Under the pieces are notes generated by a model that was given only the letters and a program-made list of their open reading frames with translations, was not told the origin of the DNA and did not search any database. From NCBI GenBank assembly GCA_030655145.1, contig JAURWD010000085.1:1-34719 (forward strand): a DNA stretch of 34,719 nt. Direction: 5' to 3'. The DNA is from Ferruginibacter sp. GTDB lineage: Bacteria; Bacteroidota; Bacteroidia; Chitinophagales; Chitinophagaceae. The translations under genes were made by a program, and so were the position numbers. Below are positions 12,878 through 20,681 of this stretch, piece after piece (within the stretch, counting starts at the first letter, position 1; every line of letters begins with the position of its first letter).

Positions 12878-15694
12878 ATGGAATACGACTTTAAAAAAAT
12901 TGAAGCCGACTGGCAGAACAGGTGGAAAGAGAATAACACTTATAAGGTTTCAAACGATTCTTCGAAGCCGAAGTTTTATGTATTGGATATGTTCCCTTAT
13001 CCCAGCGGTGCTGGATTACATGTAGGACATCCCCTTGGATACATTGCAAGTGATATTTACAGCAGGTACAAACGCCTCAAAGGATTCAATGTCCTTCACC
13101 CGATGGGCTACGATAGTTTCGGTTTGCCTGCCGAGCAGTATGCGCTGGAAACAGGGCAACATCCCGCGGTTACGACGGAAAAGAACATAGCAACTTTTCG
13201 CAGCCAACTCGATAAAATTGGTTTTAGTTACGACTGGAGCCGCGAAGTAAGCACCAGCGATCCGGCGTATTACAAATGGACGCAATGGATCTTCCTGCAA
13301 ATTTTTGATAGCTGGTACAATCGCATAACGGGGAAGGCTGAACGCATTTCCGTTCTCCTCGAAATTTTTGATAATGACGGAACCGTCAATCATCCCTGCC
13401 CGGGAGATAAAACGCTGAATTTTTCCGCAGCCGAATGGAATGAGTTTGACGAACAAAAAAAGCAGGAGATCCTGATGGATTATCGCCTGACGTTTAGTTC
13501 TTACGGAGAGGTAAACTGGTGCGAGGCATTGGGGACAGTGCTTGCAAATGATGAGGTGGTCAATGGTTTGAGCGAGCGAGGTGGATACCCGGTTGAAAAG
13601 AAAAAAATGCGTCAATGGTACCTGCGCATTACCGAATATGCTGACCGGTTATTATCCGGTCTAGAAACGGTGGAGTTCAGTGAAGCCATGAAAGAAATGC
13701 AACGCAACTGGATCGGTAAAAGCCAGGGGGCGGAAATGGACTTTGCTATTACAGACAGTGACCAGGTTCTAAGGGTTTATACGACGCGACCAGACACAAT
13801 TTTTGGCGTCGATTTTATGGTGGTTGCTCCCGAACATGAACTGGTGGAACTTATTACGACAAGCGAAGAAAAGAATGCCGTTGAAACCTACCTGACCTAT
13901 GTAAAAAGCAGGAGTGAGCGGGAACGGCTATCCGAAGTGAAACAGATCACGGGCTGTTTCACCGGTGCTTATGCTATCAACCCGTTTGATGGCCGGCAAA
14001 TTCCAATCTGGATCGCGGAATATGTATTGGCAGGATATGGAACTGGTGCTATCATGGGCGTGCCATGCGGCGACCAGCGTGATTTCCTTTTTGCAAAGTA
14101 TTTTAATATTCCTATTACTAATATCATTGGGGAATATTTCAATGGCGAAGAAGCGAACCCAACGAAAGATGCGCAGTTGGAAAATTCCGGGTTTCTGAAT
14201 GGGTTGCTTATGAAGGATGCCATTACGGTCGCTAACGACAAAATAGAATCGATGGGTATCGGCAAGCGCCAGGTAAACTATAAGATGCGGGACGCGGGCT
14301 TTAGCCGCCAGCGTTATTGGGGCGAACCTTTTCCAATCCTATGGACTGACGGAATCGCTGTTCCACTGGATGCCGCTGAACTGCCACTTGAATTACCTCA
14401 TGCTGAAAAATATGGCCCGGGGCCGAATGGCGAAGGGCCCCTGGCAAATATGAGCGACTGGACGAACACGCCGGCCGGTCGAAGAGAAACAAGTACTATG
14501 CCTGGTTATGCGGGCTCCTCCTGGTATTTCCTTCGGTATATGGATCCACATAATTCGCAGAATTTTTGCGACCGTTCGGCCAGCGATTATTGGGGCCAGG
14601 TTGACATTTACATAGGTGGCACTGAACATGCGGTCGGTCATTTATTGTACAGCCGTATGTGGACAAAGGTCTTGTATGACCTGGGATTTATCGGTCATGA
14701 TGAACCCTTTAAAAAACTGGTGAACCAGGGGATGATCACTGGTAAGTCTTACTTTTTTAATGTTGCAGAATCCGGCAATTCGGCTGCTGTCATCAGCTCT
14801 TATGAAAAAGAAACTTCTAACGGTAGTTTACTGCGTTTTCGTTACGGTCATAAATGTGTAGACAGTACCGGGAAATTATTAAGAAAAACATTGGAGGAAA
14901 ATGTCGCTGCGGGGGGTGTGGAAGCACCGGCCGCTTCAATTAACTGGCTCGCAAAAGACGGCGAAGAATACATCTACCTGAAAGAAGAATCAGAGAAGAT
15001 GTCGAAGTCTAAATACAACGTAGATAATCCAGATGAGCTTTGTGAAAAATATGGTGCTGACACCTTTCGCATGTATGAAATGTTCCTTGGCCCGGTTGAG
15101 GCCAGCAAGCCCTGGGACACAAAAGGCATCGAGGGTGTACATCGTTTCCTGCGGAAGCTATGGCGATTGTTTTTTGATGAGATGAAAGGTAAGGTTTGGA
15201 ATGATGAGGCACCTACCCAGGCTGAATTGAAAGTACTACACCGCACCATAAAAAAAATCGAAGAAGATACGGAACGGTTTAGCTTCAATACAGCGGTGAG
15301 TACTTTTATGATCTGCGTGAATGAACTTGCGGACCTAAAATGTCACAAGAAGCAAATACTTGAACCTTTACTGTTCTTGCTTTCACCATATGCGCCACAC
15401 ATTAGTGCTGAGCTGTGCAAATTAATAGGTGTCGCCGTTTCGCCTGTCGGCGAAGACGCAACAAAATCCATATACCCGGTTTATGATCCGGCTTTATTGG
15501 TTGAAAGTTCCAAAGACTACCCGGTTTCTATAAACGGTAAAGTGCGCACAAACCTCAATATAGCCTTGGATGCAACGCAACAGGATGTGGAGCAATTGAT
15601 CCTGGAAAATGAGGTCATTAAAAAATGGCTCGATGGAAAAGCTCCCAAAAAGATCATTTATGTAAAGAACAAAATGGTCAATGTGGTGATTTAG
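12878..15694 (+). CDS. leuS: Leucyl-tRNA synthetase
   Basis: A class Ia aminoacyl-tRNA synthetase of 938 residues that charges tRNA-Leu. The class I motifs are present: the HIGH equivalent HVGH at residues 48-51 (in YPSGAGLHVGHPLGY) and KMSKS at 707-711. The CP1 editing domain has TTRPDTIFGVDFMVVAPEHE and GYGTGAIMGVPCGDQRD, which keeps the Asp residues that hold the mischarged amino acid, and the C-terminal anticodon-binding and tail domains are intact. It is longer than E. coli LeuS (860): about 60 extra residues lie between QIFDSWYN and EVNWC (residues about 148-210), with smaller differences before KMSKS (about 625-700). I believe the first insertion is shared by related Bacteroidota. It is divergent from ftsX. 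Confidence 0.97.
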   Translation: MEYDFKKIEADWQNRWKENNTYKVSNDSSKPKFYVLDMFPYPSGAGLHVGHPLGYIASDIYSRYKRLKGFNVLHPMGYDSFGLPAEQYALETGQHPAVTTEKNIATFRSQLDKIGFSYDWSREVSTSDPAYYKWTQWIFLQIFDSWYNRITGKAERISVLLEIFDNDGTVNHPCPGDKTLNFSAAEWNEFDEQKKQEILMDYRLTFSSYGEVNWCEALGTVLANDEVVNGLSERGGYPVEKKKMRQWYLRITEYADRLLSGLETVEFSEAMKEMQRNWIGKSQGAEMDFAITDSDQVLRVYTTRPDTIFGVDFMVVAPEHELVELITTSEEKNAVETYLTYVKSRSERERLSEVKQITGCFTGAYAINPFDGRQIPIWIAEYVLAGYGTGAIMGVPCGDQRDFLFAKYFNIPITNIIGEYFNGEEANPTKDAQLENSGFLNGLLMKDAITVANDKIESMGIGKRQVNYKMRDAGFSRQRYWGEPFPILWTDGIAVPLDAAELPLELPHAEKYGPGPNGEGPLANMSDWTNTPAGRRETSTMPGYAGSSWYFLRYMDPHNSQNFCDRSASDYWGQVDIYIGGTEHAVGHLLYSRMWTKVLYDLGFIGHDEPFKKLVNQGMITGKSYFFNVAESGNSAAVISSYEKETSNGSLLRFRYGHKCVDSTGKLLRKTLEENVAAGGVEAPAASINWLAKDGEEYIYLKEESEKMSKSKYNVDNPDELCEKYGADTFRMYEMFLGPVEASKPWDTKGIEGVHRFLRKLWRLFFDEMKGKVWNDEAPTQAELKVLHRTIKKIEEDTERFSFNTAVSTFMICVNELADLKCHKKQILEPLLFLLSPYAPHISAELCKLIGVAVSPVGEDATKSIYPVYDPALLVESSKDYPVSINGKVRTNLNIALDATQQDVEQLILENEVIKKWLDGKAPKKIIYVKNKMVNVVI

Positions 15695-15761
15695 GGGGGG
15701 TGCATTGCACTTCATTTCAAACAAAAAGCCCGGTATTTTGTTTTTATTATAAAGCACTATT

Positions 15762-16241
15762 ATGGCAAAACCTACACTTGAACTCATTGCCGCTTTAAGG
15801 GAAACGGCACAACGCTTAAAGACCGGATCTGATTATGCGTGGGGACATCATGGCGCCTGCAACTGTGGCAATTTAGTACAGGTTGTTACCCGCTTCAGTA
15901 AAGACGAAATATTGCGGTATGCGCATACGGGTGCAGGTGAGTGGACCGAGTTGGCGGAAGAATTTTGCCCCGTTACTAATGCTCCTCTTAGCCTCATCAT
16001 ATCAAAACTCGAAGCAATCGGGTTAACTCCAACCGACATCCACAATATTGAATACCTCGGTGATAAAGCCGTATTGAAAAACCTGGAAGGTGGCTTCCGT
16101 TGGTTAAAGCGCAATCAGCGGGCGGATGCTGTCGCTTATTTTGAAGCCTTTGCAAACCTCCTTGAAGAGCACTTAGCACAACACGTCAAAGTTGACTTGT
16201 CTGAAATTTTTGTTCGTTCAAGTCAAGCTGCTCCAGCTTAA
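15762..16241 (+). CDS. Conserved-type protein of unknown function with a CNCG motif
   Basis: A 159-residue soluble protein with no signal peptide or membrane segment. The notable feature is WGHHGACNCGNLVQVV at residues 27-42, with H29, H30, C33 and C35 close enough to bind a metal or form a redox site; a further Cys is C69 in EEFCPVTN. The rest seems mostly helical (LELIAALRETAQRLK, PLSLIISKLEAIGLTPTDIH, YFEAFANLLEEHLAQHV). I have the impression of similar proteins in other Bacteroidota, but no family name or function comes to mind. It follows leuS by 67 bases without a clear terminator and may be in the same transcript; the following gap (16242-16440) holds no gene. Confidence 0.7.
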   Translation: MAKPTLELIAALRETAQRLKTGSDYAWGHHGACNCGNLVQVVTRFSKDEILRYAHTGAGEWTELAEEFCPVTNAPLSLIISKLEAIGLTPTDIHNIEYLGDKAVLKNLEGGFRWLKRNQRADAVAYFEAFANLLEEHLAQHVKVDLSEIFVRSSQAAPA

Positions 16242-16392
16242 ACCTGCACGACTCCCACCCAGTCGGGATCCTATTACCAATCTGCTTTTCAAAAGCAATC
16301 CGCTGCCTACCATTTACCAGGCACTAAAGGTGACGCCGTGCTTGCACGCCTTTCCCTGATGTGAAGTAAAGAGAAGGATCAACTTGCCTGGT

Positions 16393-16400
16393 TATATTTG
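16393..16400 (+). promoter_or_regulatory. -7 box for the M28 peptidase gene
   Basis: TATATTTG fully matches TAnnTTTG, 40 bases before the ATG at 16441. No -33 TTTG at proper spacing. The rest of the gap 16242-16440 has only short imperfect inverted repeats. Confidence 0.4.
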
Positions 16401-16440
16401 TGAATGGGTATGTGAGATGCTCATGTAATCAGCCAACATT

Positions 16441-18708
16441 ATGTATAAATCTGCGTCCCTGCTTATCTTCTTGCTGGTCTTGTTCATGGTTTTTATTTCC
16501 ATCCGTGCGACATTCCCGCCTGCTATTCAAAAGGACCTTACCGTTGATTCTGCATTTTCGGTAAAAAGAGCTGCCATCCACGTTGATTCTATATCAGCTT
16601 TGCCGCACAGCACCGGGTCCGCACGACAAGAATTTGTTCGGGACTACATCATCAACGCATGTACGCAGTTAGGGTTTAAGGTTGAATTGCAATCAGCAAC
16701 ATCAGTTCGCACCAGGCGCAATGCGGTGCAGGCTGCGAACATTCAGAATATACTGGCCGGTAAAGCCGGACCCCGTAACGGCAAAACCATTGTATTAATG
16801 GCTCATTACGATACAGAGCCAAACACCGGTGGCGCCGGTGACGATGGGGCTGGTGTGGCCGCCATGCTTGAAACCGCAAGGGCCTTGAATCATTCTTCTC
16901 CTTTAAAAAATGATCTGCTGTTGTTATTTACCGATGGCGAAGAAGTTGGATTGTTGGGAGCCAAAACTTTCGTGGAATCCCATCCTTTTTTGAAGGACAT
17001 AGCGATCGTCATCAACTTCGAAGGCAGGGGAAATGCCGGTCCAAGTAACATGTTCGAAGTGAATCCCCGCAACGGTTGGGCAGTAACCGGGTATGCTACA
17101 GGCGCCGCTTATCCTTTTGCAAATTCGCTTGGGTATGAGATATATAAAAATCTTCCCAATGCTACAGACTATACCCTTTTTAAAGATGCAGGTATTACCG
17201 GGCTGAATAACGCATTCATCGATGGCTTTTCCAATTACCATAGTATGAATGATAAGCCCGGAAACCTTGATCTGCGCAGCCTGCAACATCATGGTGAAAA
17301 TATGATCAGCCTTGCCCGTCATTTCGGACAACTCGATATCACCGATACTAAAGCACCAGACCGTACATATTTTAATACGCTCGGGTACCATTTCATTCAT
17401 TATCCTGCATCCTGGAATATCATTCTTGTTGTGCTGACGAATCTGTGCTTCGTGGGTTACATATTACTTGGCTTTAGGAAGCGAATTTTTAAAGTTTCTT
17501 CCCTGGCTTTAAGCAGTTTCATATTCCCGCTTGGACTTGCGATCGTTTATTTCTTCTCGTCATTTCTGCTCAAGATCATTATTAAATTTTATCCGCTGTA
17601 CAAACACTTTGATGAGAACAACTCTTACAACAGTCATTGGTATTTTGGCGCCATGGCAGCGCTGGCCGTTTCAGTCGTTTCAATGCTTTACTGGTTATTA
17701 TCCCGTAAAGTGCAACCGGCCACCCTGTATGGAAGTATCCTGTTCCTACTGGTTATCCTGATGAATTTAATGCAGTACGCCGTGCCTTCTGCAAGTTATC
17801 TCCTCTTTATCCCCCTGCTTTTTATCATTCCTGTTCAATGCTTTTTCATGGTAAGAAAATTGAGATTAAGTGAACAAGAATTTAAATGGAGGTTGCTAAA
17901 TTTTGCCGGCGTACTTCCTGCTATTTGTTTGCTCTCGCCGATCATTTATTACGGCTTTATTGCGTTTGCGCTAGGAGAAAATCTTCCTTTTATTGCGGTA
18001 GGGACTGCTCTCTTAGCTGGTATGGCTATGCCCATCATCTTTCAGACTTTTAATTATAAGTTGCCCCTGGTGCCAGTCTTTGCTTTTCTTTGTGCCATTG
18101 CTGCTTTGATCGCCGCTCATACCAGTGCGGGGTATACGCAACAGCACCCATTACCCTCAAGCCTGTATTACTCAATGGACGCGGATTCACTGAAAGCGAG
18201 CTGGCGGTCCGACTTTTCCTCCACCGACCAATTCACCAGCCGCTTTTTTCAAGGAAAGGTCGATCAAAGATCGGGTACGCGAACTGCGGTAATGGTCGAT
18301 GCACCGCTGCAAACAATTCCTGCTCCAATTGCCAGCCTTACAACTGACACCATTGAAAATGAGCTGCGGAAACTGTCAATTCATTTTGATATAGGTCGTC
18401 CTGGCGTTAACCTGCTTGGTGTGGAAATAGCAAACGCTGCAGGAGCAAACTTTGTATCCATCAACGGAAAAGCTGTCACGCCGGTTACTGGCACATCTCC
18501 AAAATATTTAACCTTCTATGCCCCGGGTGAAAAAGGATTTGATGCTCAATTTCGTTTGATGCAAGGAGAGAAACTTAACCTGGTAATTACGGCTTCTTCC
18601 ATCGGTTTGCCGGTGACTTCCGACTTCGATATAAATTATCCACCCGGTATCATTCCTGCCCAGGGAAGAAGTAATTCCACGCAGGTAAAAAAGCATTTTA
18701 GTTTTTAA
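16441..18708 (+). CDS. M28 family membrane metallopeptidase
   Basis: A 755-residue protein with a signal anchor at residues about 5-22 and an M28 zinc aminopeptidase domain at about 45-300. The co-catalytic two-zinc site is complete: H122 in MAHYDTEP, D134 in GAGDDGAG, E167 and E168 in FTDGEEVGLLG (general base and ligand), E194 in INFEGRG and H267 in NYHSMND. The catalytic domain is followed by about eight membrane segments (residues about 325-570) and a C-terminal extracytoplasmic beta-rich domain (about 590-750). This order matches the ERMP1/Fxna-like branch of M28, seen in eukaryotic ER and in many Bacteroidota. It should act on peptides outside the inner membrane; the substrates are unknown. 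It has its own -7 box. Confidence 0.9.
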   Translation: MYKSASLLIFLLVLFMVFISIRATFPPAIQKDLTVDSAFSVKRAAIHVDSISALPHSTGSARQEFVRDYIINACTQLGFKVELQSATSVRTRRNAVQAANIQNILAGKAGPRNGKTIVLMAHYDTEPNTGGAGDDGAGVAAMLETARALNHSSPLKNDLLLLFTDGEEVGLLGAKTFVESHPFLKDIAIVINFEGRGNAGPSNMFEVNPRNGWAVTGYATGAAYPFANSLGYEIYKNLPNATDYTLFKDAGITGLNNAFIDGFSNYHSMNDKPGNLDLRSLQHHGENMISLARHFGQLDITDTKAPDRTYFNTLGYHFIHYPASWNIILVVLTNLCFVGYILLGFRKRIFKVSSLALSSFIFPLGLAIVYFFSSFLLKIIIKFYPLYKHFDENNSYNSHWYFGAMAALAVSVVSMLYWLLSRKVQPATLYGSILFLLVILMNLMQYAVPSASYLLFIPLLFIIPVQCFFMVRKLRLSEQEFKWRLLNFAGVLPAICLLSPIIYYGFIAFALGENLPFIAVGTALLAGMAMPIIFQTFNYKLPLVPVFAFLCAIAALIAAHTSAGYTQQHPLPSSLYYSMDADSLKASWRSDFSSTDQFTSRFFQGKVDQRSGTRTAVMVDAPLQTIPAPIASLTTDTIENELRKLSIHFDIGRPGVNLLGVEIANAAGANFVSINGKAVTPVTGTSPKYLTFYAPGEKGFDAQFRLMQGEKLNLVITASSIGLPVTSDFDINYPPGIIPAQGRSNSTQVKKHFSF

Positions 18709-18743
18709 TTGTGCCAGGCTAAATAACTTTTTCAATCAAGCAT

Positions 18744-18778
18744 TTTGACAAGCCGCCCCGAAACTATATTTATATTTG
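18744..18778 (+). promoter_or_regulatory. Promoter of the EEP-family gene
   Basis: TTTG (18744-18747), a 23-base spacer and TATATTTG (18771-18778) match both elements of the Bacteroidota promoter. The ATG is at 18795. Confidence 0.65.
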
Positions 18779-18794
18779 GCCAAAACTTTTCCAC

Positions 18795-19640
18795 ATGAAA
18801 ATGTTTGTCTTGCTTTCCACTTTTGTTTTGAGTTTGTTGCTTGCTGAAGCGCAACAGATCAATGTGATGACCTTCAACATTCGCTATAGCACTGAGCGGG
18901 ATAGTTTAAATGCCTGGCGGCTTCGGAAGGATCATGTTGCCTCCCAGGTTCTATTTCACGAGGTACAACTCCTGGGGGTGCAGGAAGCCTTGCATGAACA
19001 AATGGTCGACCTGAAAGAACGCCTCAAGAAATTCAATTATGTTGGTGTTGGCCGCGGTGATGGCAAACAGGAAAGTGAGTATTCGGCTATTTTTTATGAC
19101 ACAACCAAACTAGCAATGCTGAAGTCAGAAACTTTTTGGCTTTCGGAAACTCCGACTCAACCGGGAAGCAAAAGTTGGGATGCTGCAATCACCAGGATCG
19201 TAACCTGGGCTCAGTTTCGCGAAAAAAAATCGGGCAAAATATTTTTTGCTTTTAATACGCACTTTGATCACATCGGCCAGGTAGCCAGGAAAAAAAGTGC
19301 GGAGATACTCCTTAACAAAGTGAATGAAATTGCGGGGCGTACACCCGCAGTGATCACTGGCGACTTTAATGCCCAACCAACGGATGAACCGATCCGCGTT
19401 ATCCTAGATCCGGGTAACAACCTTCGCCTTACAAACTCGATGGAAATTTCAAGTACTCCACATTATGGTCCGTCCGGCACCTTTAACGCATTCGGCGCAA
19501 AGGAAATCCACGATGCTCCTATAGACTACATTTTCCTGAAAAATAAATGGAAAGTGTTGAAACACGCAACCATTTCTCAAACCTGGCAGGGAAGGTTCGC
19601 TTCTGATCACTTTGCGGTGTTTGCCGTACTTGGCCTTTAA
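18795..19640 (+). CDS. Secreted endonuclease/exonuclease/phosphatase family protein
   Basis: A 281-residue protein with a signal peptide (MKMFVLLSTFVLSLLLAEA, cut before QQ), so exported. The DNase I-like EEP fold is shown by INVMTFNIRY (N28), LLGVQEALHEQ (E64), FNTHFDHIG, VITGDFNAQPTDEP and the final SDHFAVFA, which give the metal-binding and catalytic Asn, Glu, Asp and His residues. Secreted members act on nucleic acids, phospholipids or sugar phosphates; the WDAAITRIVTWAQF segment is common to the Bacteroidota group often annotated as endonuclease/exonuclease/phosphatase. The substrate cannot be fixed. It stands alone between the M28 and M23 peptidase genes and has one of the best promoter matches in the window. 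Confidence 0.88.
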   Translation: MKMFVLLSTFVLSLLLAEAQQINVMTFNIRYSTERDSLNAWRLRKDHVASQVLFHEVQLLGVQEALHEQMVDLKERLKKFNYVGVGRGDGKQESEYSAIFYDTTKLAMLKSETFWLSETPTQPGSKSWDAAITRIVTWAQFREKKSGKIFFAFNTHFDHIGQVARKKSAEILLNKVNEIAGRTPAVITGDFNAQPTDEPIRVILDPGNNLRLTNSMEISSTPHYGPSGTFNAFGAKEIHDAPIDYIFLKNKWKVLKHATISQTWQGRFASDHFAVFAVLGL

Positions 19641-19783
19641 GGAATCTCTTTTCTCTAGACAAACCTCCCGAAACAATGGGAACCGTCGTGTCTGATAACC
19701 TGGCTTGCACAGTTATTGATGTTAGGTCAAAAACGGTTGCTGGCGGCAGGGCCTGATTCTGAAACTTGAGCTACCTTCATTAA

Positions 19784-20539
19784 ATGATAAGTGAAATAGC
19801 ACTGGTGCTGGAACGGCACAAAACAAATTTTCACCCGGTAGTGGCTTTTGAACCGGGAAAGCACAAATTGCTCCCGCTTGACTTTACTGAACACAATGCT
19901 GATCTGCGGCAGATCGACCTCTCCGATACATCCCAGTTTTCCAGTTATGTGGAGAAGGAACTGAAATCATCCCATTCAACTTATGGGATCGGCGGATACC
20001 GCGAGAACCGCGTGCTGTATAAAAGAAGTAACCTTTTTGACACCGTTTCAGTTGAAGGCAGAACCATACCGCCAGCCGGCATTTCTCCCACTACGGGACG
20101 TTCCATTCATTTAGGAATTGATATCTGGGGACCGGCAGGTACCGAAGTTTTTATGCCGCTTGGCGGGATGGTGCACAGTTTTGCCTACAACAGCAATTTT
20201 GGCGATTATGGTGCAACCATCATTATGCAACATCAACTCGATACCATATCCTTTCACACCTTGTATGGCCATGTGAGCCTGGCGGACCTTGCCCCCTTGT
20301 CGGAAGGGCGATATTTCACCAGGGGAGAGGTGATCGCACATTTTGGAGCGCCAAATGAGAACGGCGATTGGCCGCCGCATTTGCATTTCCAGGTCATCCA
20401 GGATATGGATCTCAAGGCTGGTGACTACCCCGGGGTATGTTCACTCGATGAAACAGCCCACTATTTTGCCAATTGCCCAAATCCGGATCTTATTTTGAAG
20501 ATGATGAAATATGTAAAAGCCGAAAAAGTGAAAGCCTGA
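19784..20539 (+). CDS. M23-type metallopeptidase (LytM fold) without signal peptide
   Basis: A 251-residue protein whose C-terminal half is a complete LytM/M23 domain: H109 and D113 in HLGIDIWGPAG, H163 in YGHVS, and H199 and H201 in PPHLHFQV. M23 enzymes normally cut peptide cross-links in peptidoglycan. The N-terminus (MISEIALVLERHKTNFHPVV) has no signal peptide or membrane anchor, so as written the protein is cytoplasmic, unlike most M23 hydrolases. Residues 60-100 (STYGIGGYRENRVLYKRS) precede the peptidase domain and look specific to this subgroup. I see no in-frame upstream start that would add a leader. It may act on another substrate or be exported another way. Gaps on each side (143 and 142 bases) hold no gene. 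Confidence 0.85.
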   Translation: MISEIALVLERHKTNFHPVVAFEPGKHKLLPLDFTEHNADLRQIDLSDTSQFSSYVEKELKSSHSTYGIGGYRENRVLYKRSNLFDTVSVEGRTIPPAGISPTTGRSIHLGIDIWGPAGTEVFMPLGGMVHSFAYNSNFGDYGATIIMQHQLDTISFHTLYGHVSLADLAPLSEGRYFTRGEVIAHFGAPNENGDWPPHLHFQVIQDMDLKAGDYPGVCSLDETAHYFANCPNPDLILKMMKYVKAEKVKA

Positions 20540-20625
20540 AAACTGCCTTTAACGCTTTTGGGTCAGGCGGTTAAAACTACGGCTGGCACAGTATAATAAG
20601 GCTCAACTTAATTCGTTTAAAATTG

Positions 20626-20663
20626 TTTGGTAAAACGGTAGCGCCCTAAAAAACTTACCTTTA
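20626..20663 (+). promoter_or_regulatory. Weak dxs promoter candidate
   Basis: TTTG at 20626-20629 and TACCTTTA at 20656-20663 (7 of 8) with a 26-base spacer, slightly longer than the usual range. The dxs ATG is at 20682. Confidence 0.3.
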
Positions 20664-20681
20664 CAGCGCAAAATTTGCAAA

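Noticed and set aside
13016-13615. A 199-codon minus-strand frame inside leuS
   Set aside because: leuS is full length with HVGH and KMSKS motifs across this stretch; the opposite frame is a by-product of codon usage.
15690-15715. Possible terminator after leuS (GTGCATTGCAC)
   Set aside because: The repeat leaves a one-base loop and no T-run follows directly.
16283-16297. Inverted repeat TGCTTTT-C-AAAAGCA in the gap before the M28 gene
   Set aside because: A one-base loop cannot form a stable hairpin, and there is no T-run or other copy; probably chance in AT-rich DNA.
20541-20572. Imperfect stem (AACTGCCT with AGGCGGTT) after the M23 gene
   Set aside because: The 16-base loop is long and no T-run follows, so it does not qualify as a terminator.
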